Assembly (NCBI RefSeq): GCF_018143015.1 | Contig: NC_054748.1 | Coordinates: 7,996,967-8,060,966, forward strand | Source: Lytechinus variegatus | Lineage: Eukaryota > Echinodermata > Echinoidea > Temnopleuroida > Toxopneustidae | Direction of reading: 5' to 3' | Length of the DNA: 64,000 nt | Shown: one piece after another, positions 10,554 through 22,865 of the stretch | Numbering within the stretch: the stretch's first letter is position 1 | Layout of the letters: each line of letters starts with the position of its first letter | Program-made: the position numbers and the translations under genes | The notes under the pieces: generated by a model | The model's database searches: none | Seen by the model: only the letters and a program-made list of their open reading frames with translations | Told to the model about the DNA's origin: nothing

Positions 10554-10602
10554 CTGGAACACATTGCTCCAAGGACAAGCTGTGCCAGTGCTCTCTTGCA
10601 CA
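10554..10602 (-). CDS. candidate upstream exon of the ZP gene (tentative)
   Basis: A 49-nt open block on the minus strand starts after CTGAACAG, with TACTAAC as a good branch site just upstream, and ends at CCAG|GTACTA. It would encode CAREHWHSLSLEQCVPG, with two cysteines, and exit in phase 1 as the EGF exon requires. The plus strand of the same stretch also has an acceptor (TTTTAACAG) and a donor, so orientation is unsure. Treat as a hint. Confidence 0.2.
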
Positions 10603-10866
10603 CTGTTCAGTGGTTAGTATTTTGACGTAAAATTGATTTTGATTGATTGATGCCGCAGTAATCTAAATTCCAACATGAGGATGATGAAGTTGTTTGGTTG
10701 AGTCAGACAATCAACTTAGTGCTAAGTTCCAACACCCCAAAGTCAAAATTTTCTTAAATAGATTTCCTATTAACCCTTTTATTGAAAGGCAAATTTGATC
10801 AGATTTTTTAACTGCACATTTGGTAACACTGGCATTTTCTTTCTTTGCTGCACACATTCAACAAAA

Positions 10867-11454
10867 TTAAAGGGATGGTCCGGGCTGAAAATATCTATAT
10901 CTTAATACTTAGAGTAGAATTCACTGAGCAAAATGCCGAAAATTTCATCAAAATCGGATAACAAATGATAAAGTTATCGAAGTTTAAAGCTTAGCAATAT
11001 TTTGTGAAAACAGTCGTCATGAATATGCATTAGGTGGGCTGATGATGTCACATCCCCACTTTCCGTTTTCTTATTACATAAAATTATATTTTTTTTTTCA
11101 TTATTACATACTTGTGTGAATAATATGTCTCCCATATAATGAAATGAGTTACAGCAATAAATATCGAATGCACTAAATCAGTTGTCAATCCAATTTTTCA
11201 AGTTCTTAGAGGAAAAAAATTGAATAAACCTAATTTCATATAATAAAATACAAAAGAACAAGTGGGGATGTGACATCATCAGCCAACCTAATAAATATTC
11301 AATACGACTGTTTTCACAAAATATTGCTAAACTTTAAAATTCAATAACTTTGTTATTTGTTATCCGATTTTCATCAAATTTTCGGCATTTTGTTCAGTGA
11401 ATTCTGCTCTATTTATCAAGCTACAAATACTTTCAGCCCTGATCACCCTTTTAA
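10867..11454. mobile_element. 588-bp MITE, TTAAAGGG family
   Basis: Ends TTAAAGGGATGGTCCGGGC and (inverse) AGCCCTGATCACCCTTTTAA; the arms share TTTCATCAAAATCGGATAAC and GATGATGTCACATCCCCACT as inverted copies. TTAA is at both edges. A half copy occurs at 39795-40034 and a related element at 8326-8878. Confidence 0.75.
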
Positions 11455-12480
11455 TGTCTCTAAAATTCATTCCTGTACCGGTATTTTGCCTTCAAGTGAC
11501 ATGTTTCTATTTTGTTTGACATGCATTTTACAAAACTCTGCTGTTCTTATGTTTATTGAAAATGTAGATATGAATAATAAGAGTAAAAATGATTTATCGC
11601 TTCAACAGCCAATACCTTGTATCTATAGCAGACATAGAGGGACCTTTTTATGCATTATAACATGCTATCTCAAATATTATGATCTTTTCATCTGTATACT
11701 GTTGTAGCATATCTTGCCTTTAATTAGCATGGTTATATTTTATACATTGTCTTTTACATTTTTATTAAAAAAGACATAATCTAACACACACGTATCAATA
11801 TTTTTATTTATTTGAATGAAATTGAATATTGTATTCTAATCAGTAAAGATGCCCATATAACTTTTAAAGACACAATAATTCCATAGGATATACATATACA
11901 GTGTACTTTGTAAGGTTTTATCAATTATTTCAATGCATAACTATTTGATCCACCAAAAAAATAAGTTATATAAAACATTCATAAAAAAACATTTAAAAAG
12001 TCCATGGAAGCCATACAAATCTTATGTTTTATCACAGTTAACATCTTAAACATTCTCTCTCTTTCGCTCTTTTGTATTCTTTATAATTTCTCTATCTCTC
12101 TATTCATATCTCTTTGATTTTCCCACTGTCTCTCTCATTCATTTTTCCCACTGTCTGTCTCACTCTGATTCATTTTCCCCGTGGGTGTCTCTTTCATTTT
12201 TCAGTCTGACTCTCATTATAATGAAAGAGAAATCTGCTATGAGTCAGTTGTTTCAATATATTTCATCAATAAACTGCTTGGCTTTTGGTGTGAATAGGAA
12301 ATCTAGCTGAACAAAAAAAGAATGTCATCCCTCGCCCCCCCCCCACACACACACACCTTCATAAAGCAAAATGAATCCTACTCCCTGTGCTGCCACGGGT
12401 AATTGCTGCTAGTACACATAAATTAGAGAGCGAGAAAACAGAAAGTTAGAGAGAGGGGAGACAGTGTATTATGGAAGAGG
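11455..12480. other. non-coding stretch, low complexity in part
   Basis: No supportable gene. It contains CT-rich patches (12050-12200) and a short C/CA tract at 12335-12355. Confidence 0.5.
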
Positions 12481-12519
12481 TAGAAAGAAAAGAGACATGA
12501 TAAGTACCATTCACACTGG

Positions 12520-12890
12520 TTTATTTGGTCTAATGCCAATTCGTCTAATTACCAACTCGTCTACTTTATCATTTGGTCTATCACCAATTCGTCCGCTATC
12601 CTCAAGGTATACGATGTCGTCCTCTTACCATTTCGTCTTATAACCAGGTGGGCCAATAGTCATTTAGTACATAAACCAATTGGTCTAATTGGAAAAGTGT
12701 AAATTGTGCGAAGTAAATGAAAATAAAATGGTTATTAGACCAACTGGTTATGAGAGGAAATGGTTATAAACGAACCGGTGATTAGACCAAGTGATGATTG
12801 GACCAAATGGTTGTTAGACGAAATGTTAATGGCATAAAACTACATGAAGGTAGACCATGCGGTGAGTGGACGAAATGGCAGTTTACTTCG
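12520..12890. repeat. fold-back of short GGTCTAAT-like motifs
   Basis: The left half repeats TTTGGTCTAAT / AATTCGTCTA-like words; the right half (12720-12890) holds their complements (TTAGACCAACTGG, GGACCAAATGG, GGACGAAATGG). CAGTTTACTTCGCACTT pairs with AAGTGTAAATTGTGCGAAG. A related patch is at 53445-53725. Confidence 0.5.
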
Positions 12891-12959
12891 CACTTCCTCA
12901 AACCACAACCGCGCTCAAAAGAAGAGAACAAAAGACATGGTTTACTAGCCCATAGTGAG

Positions 12960-13640
12960 TCAAGGAAGTGGGAATGGTAGTGTGCATGAAGGAGAGAAAT
13001 AAAAAGGATTAGATTTTAACATACATGTAATTTAAACATCGTAAATCTACTCAGCACGCATTCATTTTAGCAAAAATACAGTCTTCTGAAGAGAGTCTGA
13101 ATTTGGACAATGTTAAGCTTTGTTGAGTATTGTGCTCAAGGTTACGTTAAAGTAAACTTATCTTTGTGAAAACATGACAAAATCGATAATACTGATGATC
13201 ACTAAGACGGTAAAAAAAATGGGACAGTCAGTGTATCAATATTTCTACGAAAAATACCCGACATTTCATGGAATTCCGTACTTATTTTGCTCATTGTTTC
13301 TCAGCAATTATGCATTTTATTCCAGAGATATTTTGCACATATTTTTCATTTATACATACAAACACTTGGTGGTGTTTTCAATGGATTTTGTTCGAACTCA
13401 TTTTGAGATCTTTGCCACAACCTTACTTTGGTTGATGCAGTAATTTACATTGACGACTGACGAGTGTTATAATCATATACTATTGAGTTGAGAGTAAACA
13501 TATCAAATATCTTTAGCAAAATTCCCGATTCATTTTCCCCTGATTTGAGGTAATTTTTTTTATCAAATTCCCTGATTTTTCCCTGACTGGAAAAAAGTAA
13601 AATAGTTTTTCCAGATTTCCCTTATGGGTTAGGAACCCTT
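12960..13640. other. stretch without recognisable features
   Basis: AT-rich. One 89-codon ORF (13174-13443) has no recognisable domain and a composition like the surrounding DNA. Confidence 0.4.
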
Positions 13641-14700
13641 TATGATACAGTAATAAGTATGTTCTGGGGCAATATGAATTTAAGTCTTGAAATGATTCCT
13701 ATAGACCTTGATACTTTTTCACACGCACTATGTGGTTTCCAAGAGAGATGTTCATTAACTGTAGTACCTACAAATTGAATATTATTCAATGTGATATATC
13801 ATGACCAACTTTAGTAAGATTTGCGAGGTCACTTGGGACCCCCCTCCCATGTTCCTTGTCTGAAAATGATCAATTTAGTTTTGTCAAAAGCCAAGGAAAG
13901 TTTATTACAACAGAACCTATCATACAATCTGTCAACTTCTATATTAGTAATGGACATTAAATTAAGAATTTGTAATACAGGTGTCATCAGCAAATAATAT
14001 ATAACGGAAAAATTTCGAATAATTTATGATATCATTTATATAGACGACGAACAGGTAGGACCCGAATATTAGAACCTAGCTGAATTCGATATAAAATGAG
14101 TTTACACTGTGATTGGACACCGTTGACCATGACATACTGGTATCTTTTACTCAAATAATGTTCGAATCATTCTTACAATAACCCTCTGACACCATAAGCA
14201 TTTAGTTTCACAAGAGTATGTCATGGTTTATGGTGTCAAAATGGTGTCAAAAGCTTTTGACTGATCAATGAATGAATCGAGACAATAATTGACATCTTCA
14301 ATTTTTTTATGATATGAAATTTGCAATATTTAAAACCTCATGAAAGTCGAAGTTTTTTTACGGAATCTAAATTGCTCTGGTATGAGAACATTATTTAATT
14401 GAAGGTGGGAATATTAGCTTTTTAAAATATTTTTTTCAAGAATTTGCGATTTTTTTTATAATATGGGTCTGTAATTATCCACCATTTGAGGATTATCTAT
14501 TGTAAACGGGTATTATTTTGGATATTTTTAGCTTGTCTGGAGCGATCCTTTGCGATGAGGTATTTTAAATATTGCACAAAGTTGTTCAGCGAGTAAATGA
14601 ATGGAAGAACTCTGAGGGGCCATGTTATCAAATCCACTAGCTTTTGATGATTTCACAGGAGTTTTTTTTTTATTTCGTTAATAGATTTTTGGTTAGGTTT
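13640..14700 (-). pseudogene. decayed LINE reverse transcriptase
   Basis: Read in shifting minus-strand frames, the order of a Jockey/CR1-type RT can be followed: KSSKASGFDN near 14620 (start of RT), QSKAFDTI near 14250, NHDILL, LNAYGVRG, RYQYVMVNG near 14130, then GS..RVLP and FADDT near 13990. Many frameshifts and stops interrupt it and the catalytic FADD lies in broken frame. It cannot make a protein. It is more decayed than the other LINE copies in the window. Confidence 0.65.
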
Positions 14701-14976
14701 TAGAAATAATAAAGAGTAAATGTTATCAACAGGCAAGGCGTCATGAACAGGTAGGTATATCGTGTGACTGAAATTCTTTCAGCAATATTGAGATAGAAAT
14801 GTTCAAATGAATCTGCACTCACACGAGGTGAAGACAGGTTAACGTTACCATTATACATTTAAAGTGGCATTTTTGTCGCCTCTTCGATCCCAATAATCCA
14901 TTTCATTCGTTGCTACTTTGTACTTTTATCATAAATGCCTGTTATTTAACCATGTATACGTACAATATCTTGTATC

Positions 14977-15300
14977 ATGTATAGTAAATCATGCCCCTTC
15001 TTCTTCTTCTACTTTTTCTTCTTCTACTTGTTCGCCTCTCTAGCCCTTTCCCTGTCCTCTCTTCTATTTCTTCCCCTTCTCTTAGCCTTTTCTTTTGGCA
15101 TTAATTTTAGTTACAGGCGTCTTCCGACACAAACACCTGCTGTTTGGGGGTTTTTACGCCTTCTTCCATGTACATAAACTACATATTGTATAGACATTCA
15201 TTGTTATATTATATTATTGATTTGTATATTTTATATGAAATTGGATGTAACCTATGCAGTGTCAGTCGGAAGAAAATAAATGTTTACTTGAATTGATTTG
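14977..15300 (+). mobile_element. LINE-like 3' end (tentative)
   Basis: A pyrimidine-rich tract at 14990-15090 is followed by a spacer ending in GAAAATAAATGTTTACTTG and AATTGATTTGAAATGAT, resembling the 3' tails of the LINE copies at 31.8 and 36.6 kb. No coding part is attached. Confidence 0.35.
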
Positions 15301-15567
15301 AAATGATTAATTATTCCAAGGTTTTCTTTTCATATCCTTTTTTTCTTTTATGACATGTTATGGAAATATCTGATAATAGTAGTAAGAATACGTTTGTTTG
15401 TGACATATTTCTTCGTCCTAACGTATTTCTTCAAATGTTTATGATATAATTTTTGTATTAAATTGATTGATTAAAGTATACTAGGTGTGACTCTGGGTCT
15501 TTTGCACTTTGATTTATAGTTTTTGCCTTTGAACAACAGAGAAATAATCATTATACAACTTGGATAG

Positions 15568-15601
<34 letters not shown>

Positions 15602-15672
15602 TATATCATACGATTTGTTTGCATTAGTAATACTTTAAATAGGAGTCCAATCAGCAGTCAATAGGGGGACAT

Positions 15673-15800
15673 CCCGATAGACCGCGGGTCCGATAGACCG
15701 CGGGTCCGATAGACCGCGGGTTCGATAGACCGCGGGTCCGATAGACCGCGGGTCCGATAGTCCGCGGGTCCGATAGACCGCGGGTCCGTTAGTCCGCAGT
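15673..15800. repeat. 16-bp tandem repeat, eight copies
   Basis: The units CCGATAGACCGCGGGT are nearly identical, with A/T changes only in GATAGA/GATAGT/GTTAGT. No unique spacers separate them. Confidence 0.9.
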
Positions 15801-15819
15801 GTGTGTAAAATTATGATCA

Positions 15820-16091
15820 GGGCCCTGTTGTACAAAGAGTTACGATTGATCCGATCAATCGTAACTTTATGGAAATCCATCAGTGTCATAATTTTTTCTA
15901 CGAAAAATTTGCACAATGTCCTTTTCATGCAAAGAGAAGCGCAGTGAATTTTCAAGAAAACAATGAAAGCATGAATATACATCACAGCTAGAAAATATTT
16001 TGAACAAACATGAATAATAGATGTTGACGTTGCTGGCCGTCCATAGTTATGATTGATCGGATCAATCATAACTCTTTGTACAACAGGGCCC
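15820..16091. mobile_element. MITE with GGGCCCTGTTGTACAAAGAG ends
   Basis: Terminal inverted repeats of about 48 bp: GGGCCCTGTTGTACAAAGAG then TTACGATTGATCCGATCAATC, mirrored at 16044-16091. It interrupts the left arm of the 16-mer element; the right arm (18045-18060) preserves the uninterrupted order GATCAGGATATA. Confidence 0.75.
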
Positions 16092-16205
16092 ATATATATC
16101 AAATGTCATCGAGAGGTCCAAAGGTCAAATGATACGAGACCATGAGGTTCTATCAGGTGCGCCCGATCCATGGGGGGGCGAGGGGGAACTGCCTCACCCC
16201 CTCCA

Positions 16206-16830
16206 CCCCAGCTCAAAAAAAAAAAGAGCAGGGAGAGGGGAAAAGGGAGAGAATAAAAAGAGAGAGGAAGATGGGAAAAGAAGAGAATATAAAAGAGAGT
16301 AAGAGGGATGAAGGAAGAGAAGAAAAGGGGAAAGGAAAGACAAATAAAAGGGAGAAGAAAAGGGGAGAAGAAAAGAGGGGAAGAAGAGAAAAAAGAGATG
16401 AGGGAAAGGTAGGAGCAGAAAAGAATGGAAAAGGAGGAAAAAGAAGAAGAAAAAAAGGAAAGAAGATAAGAATATTTAAATAGAGAGGAAGATGGGAAGA
16501 AAGATCAGAAAAAGAGAGATAGAGGAAGAAGGGAATTAAAAGAAGAGAAGAAAGAGAGAGAGTGGAAGGGGAGGAGAGAAGAAAAAAAATAAAAGAGAAA
16601 AAAGCGGGAAAGAAAGAAAAAGGCAGAAGTAAAGGTGGGAAGAGAAAAAAAGGGAGGAAGAGGGAAAAGAAAGAAAAAAGAAAAGAAAAGAAAGGAGAAA
16701 GGGAGAAAAGGAAGAAGAAAAACAAGACGAATAAGAGAATGATATTTAAAAAGAGAGGAAGATGGGAAGAAAGAGAGGGAAAAGAGGAGAAAAAAAAGAG
16801 AGTAAGGAGGAAAGGAAGAGAATAGACAAA
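16206..16830. repeat. polypurine tract, about 620 bp
   Basis: Almost pure A/G on the plus strand with rare pyrimidines. The Lys/Glu/Arg ORFs on one strand and Phe/Ser/Leu ORFs on the other follow from composition. Such tracts can form triplex DNA. Confidence 0.9.
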
Positions 16831-17129
16831 AACAATGTTTTCGAGTTTTAAGTCTGTTTAGCTGTTCAGGGTCACAAAAAGGGGTTATTATCAAATTCAG
16901 CTCGCGCTACGCGCTAGCAATATTTGATTCGTGACGTATGCATCCTCTGCATCAATCTCACATGTAAGTGTTAGTGTTTTTCAAGTCAACATACATAGGC
17001 CGATCCAAGGGGCATATATTTCCCCCCCCCCGGTGGCGCAAAAAAGGGGGGTAAGAAACAAAAATAAAAGAAGAGAAAAAGGACGAGCAATTAGAATAGG
17101 AATGATACCTTAAAAGAGTCCGTAATGTA

Positions 17130-17905
17130 TCTCATTTGGGACTAAAATTATAATTTTTTAAATAACCCGGTCTGGAGAAACGACTTTGGACTTATATTAT
17201 CATTTTTGAAACAATCGGGTCTGGAATAAAGACTTTGGACTTATTTTATTATTTTTTAAACAACCGGGTCTGGAATAAAGACTTTGGATTTATATTATAA
17301 TTTTTGAAACAACAGGGTCTGGAAAAAGACTTTGGATTTATATTATAATTTTTTTAACAACCGGGTCTGGAGAAACGACTTTGGACTTATATTATCATTT
17401 TTTAAACAATCGGGTCTGGAATAAAGACTTTAGGCTCATATGATTATTTCTTAAACAACCGGGTCTGGAATAAAGACTTTGTACTTATATTATAATTTTT
17501 TAAACAACCGGGTCTGGAATAAAGACTTTGGGCTCATATTATTTTTTAAACAACCGGGTCTGAATAAAGACTATGGATTTATATTATAATTTGTTAATTG
17601 ACCGGGTCAGGAAAAGAGACTTTGCACTTTTGTGCTATATGAACGCATTACTATACGATTTTAGTTCAGAACGGATTTGCCAAAAATCCCTTCAAATTTA
17701 TTACATTTGTGGGTAAAGTCATTATTACATTTGTGGGCGATCAAAAATTATTACATTTGTGGGTAAAGTGAATTATTACATTTGTGGGTGAAATTATTAC
17801 ATTTGTGGGTAAAGTGTTATTACATTTGTGGGCGTTATTACATTTGTGGGTTAAGTGTTATTACATTTGTGGGCGTTATTACATTTGTGGGTGCAACAGG
17901 GGGGT
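17130..17905 (+). mobile_element. one-sided copy of the TTACATTTGTGGG element
   Basis: First, ten units of about 49 bp (CCGGGTCTGGAATAAAGAC, then CTTTGGACTTATATTATAA) at 17166-17630. Then a link, GAACGCATTACTATACGATT, and nine copies of TTATTACATTTGTGGG (17697-17895), ending GTGGGTGCAACAGGGG. It matches the right part of the complete copy at 60834-63080; the left half is lacking. Confidence 0.7.
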
Positions 17906-18457
17906 AACAGTCAACGACGATAAAAATATGGGGATATTTTCCTTGAAGTAGATGTCAGGGGGCGATTGTCCATTGGGTCATCGTTATAGTACCACATAGA
18001 CTCGTGTCATTGACCTTTTGACCTCTTGATGACATTGGATTTCACTATATCCTGATCATAATTTTACACACACGGCGGACTCTCGGACCCGCGGACTATC
18101 GGACTCGCGGTCTAACGGACCCGCGGTTTATCGGGCTGTAACCGTCAATAGTTTGTATTTAAGAGTCGCTCATCATTAATACGCCTACCACTGGTTGTGT
18201 TGTTGTGTTGCCATTAATATTTTCAATCATCTGCCTACATCTCACGCACCATCCAGGAAGGGAGTCTGATCTTTGGGTCTGGAATATCTGAATAAATCGG
18301 TCCACTCTGAATGGCATTTTGTTTAAGGAGTTGGTAAATATACATGATGGTTCCTGGATCCGCCAGTGGACAGTCGTAAGTAAAATGGCTTTAAAAAGAA
18401 CGCCATTCCGTTCGAATGATACCCTTCTTACTAAGCAAGTTGAAAACTTTGAATATA

Positions 18458-19406
18458 CAGTGCGTAACAAAAACAAGTTTACACTTTGAAAAAACCCTGG
18501 GAATTAAAAAATATGCAACATGTTGGTAATTTTTTTCACATGTAATCATTGGGTTTGGGTCTCATCTATCCAATGAAAGTAAAAGCTTTGAGAGAATGTT
18601 ACACTTGAGTGAGCACTGTCCATTTTTGTAAAGCTCGCAGAAATGCTCATTTTTACGCTGTGTCAAGGGGAAAGGGTGAAATCAAACTTACCCTGCATAA
18701 CTTTTCTCATACATTTCCCTTGCACTTTTAGTCAACTGAAATAAAACGGATACATTCAAGCATTTTGTAACAATTTTGCCACCCAAATTGAAATTTCAAC
18801 ACTTAGTAAGCACAACCTTCAACTTCTTTTGTGCCAGCTGGATCTGAGGACATAAATGAATCTGAACATAAGTTCATATTAGACATATACAGCATTTTTT
18901 CACGATGTTTTATTATTTAAAGTGGGTTTACATTTCATTTAATACTTGTTTCTTCACACTTTTTCCAAGCTTGACAATGATTAACAAAATGAAAATTAAG
19001 CTTAAGCCATTCCATGTAAACCACAACTCAGTCATGCCAGTGTAAAGCAAGTATCGTCACGATGGCCTCGGTGTGTGCAGGGCGCAATGCACTCTTTGAA
19101 GTGTTTTGGGCAAGGAAACAAGTTAAAAAAAGGTAAAAAGATATCTTCAAATCAATTTTGATAGCTAAATTCCATGTGTTCTTCATAATTATTGTCTACT
19201 TTTATTCGCATAACTATTTCAAAGGTCTGCGCAAATCATTTTTAACTAACTTCTCAAAAGCGGAAATATTTTTTGACAGTTATATCGTCATTTGCTTAAA
19301 TGGATCTGTACCAATGTTAAAATGTGGAAAAATCTTCAGGATATGACAAATGTATGATTTTACCGGATTTTTTTTCTAATTGTAAACTCTTTTTTGATAC
19401 GCACTG
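18458..19406. mobile_element. non-autonomous Tc1/mariner-like element
   Basis: The ends are CAGTGCGTAACAAAAAC and GTTTTTGATACGCACTG-like inverted repeats, each flanked by TA, the target of Tc1/mariner. The 949-bp interior has no transposase ORF. Subterminal motifs (CACTTTGAAAAAACCC; GAGTGAGCAC) occur near the left end. A partial copy is at 9855-10195. Confidence 0.7.
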
Positions 19407-19439
19407 TATATTATCTCTATGAATATCATACTGCATTGA

Positions 19440-20020
19440 TACTTTCAGGGCTTTCTACCATATTCAGTGTCTTCCTATTTCTCTCGCAACAATCAATACT
19501 CGTAGTTCAAATCTGATACATTTGTGGAAAGTTCAGAATACATTGTCTCAGAGGTCAATGTTATATAGGAATACCCGTTACATGGAATTCCCTCCCCAGT
19601 GATGTTATTGAATGTAAAACATTATCGCATTTATTTGTATGAGGGCATTGATATATTATCTTTACTGTCTTCACATTTAAGCATTGTTAAAATGTCTACC
19701 ATTTATCTATTTGGTGAGCTTTTTATGTATTGGGATGTACGTGTGGATGTTCAAAATTCATGTAGGATTATTTCGATATGGTTTAGGTTTTTTTTACAGT
19801 GGAGGGGTATAAAAATTGAAGATTATCACATGTCTGTAACACAATATAATACATGTATTTGAGGGAACTTGTCCCAACAAAGCCTTTTCTTTCATTTTCT
19901 TTTATTTCATTTCATATTTTTATGTATTTGTATTAATAAGCATATTATGTGATTATCATCTTTGTTATACTTCGTGAATATCTTTTTATCGAAATGAAAT
20001 AAATAGATTCAATCAATTTC
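19440..20020 (+). pseudogene. 3' end of a LINE, frameshifted
   Basis: Around 19584 a plus-strand frame reads WNSLPSDVIECKTLSHLF, the motif that closes the ORF2 of Jockey/CR1-type LINEs, followed by frame changes. The sequence ends near 20010 with GAAATGAAATAAATAGATTC. No RT core remains. Confidence 0.5.
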
Positions 20021-20091
20021 AAAATAAATTACAGAAGAAAACGGCTGGCTAAGTTACGTATAGAAGTTCGGCATACGCTAGCACACATCCA

Positions 20092-20208
20092 GGGTCCCGT
20101 AACACAAAGGTTAGCAATTAATAGTACGCTCGATTTTAACGATTGATTGTACATTGTATTCAATGGAATTGATCGTACGATCATTGCTAAGCTTTGTGTT
20201 ACGGGTCC
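20092..20208. mobile_element. 117-bp MITE
   Basis: Ends GGGTCCCGTAACACAAAGG and CTTTGTGTTACGGGTCC, with inner TTAGCAAT / ATTGCTAA and GTACGATC-like pairing. Confidence 0.65.
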
Positions 20209-20399
20209 AAGGTCTGACTACACCTTTAACGTTTTGTGTGAGTGTGTGTGTGTGTACGTTTGTGTTCTCGCTAACACCAATATAAATTGTCGGTGATAGA
20301 ACTTGGAGTAGACAGTAGACGAAGTGAATCCAAATTCCATACAGTTCTGACAATAGATGTTATACAACCAAGAACCGTACCTCGTTCATATGTTTTGCG

Positions 20400-21550
20400 T
20401 ACATCTACGATTGCTCGGACTGTGTGAAGGCCCTTCCATCGGATTTTATTGAAGTGAGTTTTATTTTTTAATCCGTTAATTAGTTCTAATCGTGAAAGAG
20501 AACAAGAAGGAAGAAAGTCAATATTTTGCCTATCCCCATTCTGAACCCCGAATCACCACTTGTTCACTGCAACCATCTTGCCTTAGGGGAATCTACAGGT
20601 AGGACTATGGTATGCCAATGTTGTACAGAGCACACACTTTAAAAAATCATTAAAATATTACTTTTGTGACCAAAATTACTAATTTCCAAAAAGTTGCAAT
20701 TTATTTTTCACTAGTAACATGGGAATAATTTTGGTATTCACCAGAGCGCTCAAAAACTTGATTTGGGGGCATATGTTTGTGTACGCCCTCTGTAGGTGGA
20801 AAAAAATATGGCTAGAAAAGTTTCATTTTTGATCTCTATTTTTAATTAAGAAAAAAATAATTTAAAGAATCATTTTTTTAAGAGCCAATTTATATGATGT
20901 ATAGGTGTAATGGAAACTGTCAGTGTAAAAAAATCAAGCATTTGTCCCAAAGAAAAAGAGAAAATAAGCCAAACCTTGCCACCCTTATTTTGCCACACAT
21001 GGAGATATAACTGAGAACAATGTTATATCATAACCTTGTTCATTGAATTAGTGCAAATCACCCAGGCTTTCAGACAATTCATTTGAAAACTATATATCCG
21101 TACAGAATGAGGATAAGTTGTATTTTTAATGTATGTTCTTAGCCATGGAGAATACCAACTAATCTTCTCTTTTCTTACTATTGTAAATCTTCATTTTGAA
21201 TATATCTCCAAATTGCTCGATTCTCCTTTCAAATGTTTTTATTACATCCAAAACATGCACTTATTATTAGAAAAGACAATTCAGTTTTTTGGGGAATTGT
21301 TTCAATATATTTTGTGAGTCTCAGATTGAAGGTAAACCATACAGAATGAAGATGATTTATGTATTTTTTTCTTAAGACATTCATATTGACAAAAATTATA
21401 TCAGGAAACATGCACGCATTACCAAAATAATGTACTGTTTTTGCTATTGTTAATCTACCTTCGTATATTCTTGACGACTTTCATTCTTCAAGACTTCTTG
21501 AGAGACCTATTAATGTTCTATAAGCAATTATTGTCCTGTCTTCCACAATG
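20400..21550. other. stretch without recognisable features
   Basis: AT-rich and non-repetitive at the level I can read. Only short ORFs; no gene supported. Confidence 0.4.
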
Positions 21551-22865
21551 ATATGCGAAAAAAAATATTTTCCTAATTACATTCAAATGTATTATTTATT
21601 GCTTAGAACGATCTCTGAATAGAGACTTTTGTCTTGAAATTCATTCAACAAAATTCCTTAAAATGTACTCTTGTAACCTGATATGGTTTGAGAAACACCT
21701 GTTACTTTATTGTAATGGTATTAAGTTAAATTCGGAATACTGATGGTAATAATATGTCATTTTGTTAAACACTTGTAAAAGTGATCTATAACTGGATTTT
21801 GAATGGTATTGAAGTGGGTTTTATTTTTGGGAGCGAAAATTCTCTTTTCTAATTACAATCAAATCTATTGTGTATTGCTTAGAACGACCTCGGAATAGAG
21901 ACTTTTTTCTTGATATTTCATTCAACACCGTTCCTTAAAATCTACTCTTGTCACCTGATATGCTTTGATAAACACCTATTAATTTATTATTATGGTATTG
22001 AGTTCAGAAAAATTCCAACAGTTAATTCAGAATACTGATGGTTATATACGATGTCATTTTGTTAAACAATTGTAAAAGTAGAACACTGGATTTTGAATGG
22101 TATTGAATCGGTTTATTTTTAGGCGCGAAAATTCTCTTTTCTAATTACAATCAAATCTAGTATGCATTGCTTAGAACGATCTGTAAATAAACCCTTTTTC
22201 TTTATATGCATTCAACACCATTCCTTAAAATCTAGATTTAGATTTAGATTTAGATTTATTTCCGTTCAACAATTTTTTTTTTCAAAATACAATCAAAGTA
22301 ACAATACATATTCAATATAATAGATAATACAGACAAATCAATGACATTTCGTAACAAATGTTGAATATAAATTAAACAAAACTACAATTTGTTGCAGTAA
22401 TTTTATCAATGAAAAGAAACAAGAAATGAATGGAGGGACTTGCCAAGAAAAGCAAAAGCTTGTAAAGAAGGCAAGCCCCTAAACTTAGTTTCAATGCTAA
22501 TTATAAACAAACTATATATACAACTATATACAAAAATCGAGACGGACGCAGAAGACAAACTTAAAACAAGTTATCCACAAAATGTCAAAATAAAACGAAT
22601 AAGCGACAAAAAATAAGAGAAAGTAGATCAAATAATAATAATTACAGTGGTAACACACAAAAAAGGACTTACAAAATTATAATAGGGAGGGTAAAGTGGC
22701 AAAGGAAAGAAAGAGGGAGATAAGGGAGGTGCAAATAAAAAGTGCAAATGAAAAGAGGAAACATGGCAGGTGCACAGGTCGTAATGTATTGTATCATGTT
22801 GTAGTGTTGTTTTTATAAGTAATGTTTGACAAATTTTAAAGGTTAAGTTATTATGTAGTTTTAGG

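Larger units (their letters stand above)
15669..18140. mobile_element. 2.5-kb element with inverted 16-mer tandem ends
   Basis: The left end has eight copies of a 16-mer (CCGATAGACCGCGGGT) at 15673-15800; the right end has about four in reverse complement at 18074-18135. Inward, GTGTAAAATTATGATCAGG (15802-15821) pairs with 18052-18070, and CAATGTCATC-AGAGGTC-AAGGTCAA pairs between 16100-16130 and 18000-18035. No transposase is found. The interior is filled by a MITE, a polypurine tract and an end of another repeat element. Confidence 0.6.

Noticed and set aside
11357..11707. 116-codon plus-strand ORF
   Set aside because: It starts inside a MITE arm and has no domain or GC shift.
15673..15800. 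CRISPR-like array
   Set aside because: The 16-mers are head to tail without spacers. The same holds for the TTACATTTGTGGG arrays, and the context is eukaryotic.
16142..16894. Long Lys/Glu-rich and Phe/Ser-rich ORFs on the two strands
   Set aside because: They result from a polypurine tract; no domain and no codon signal.
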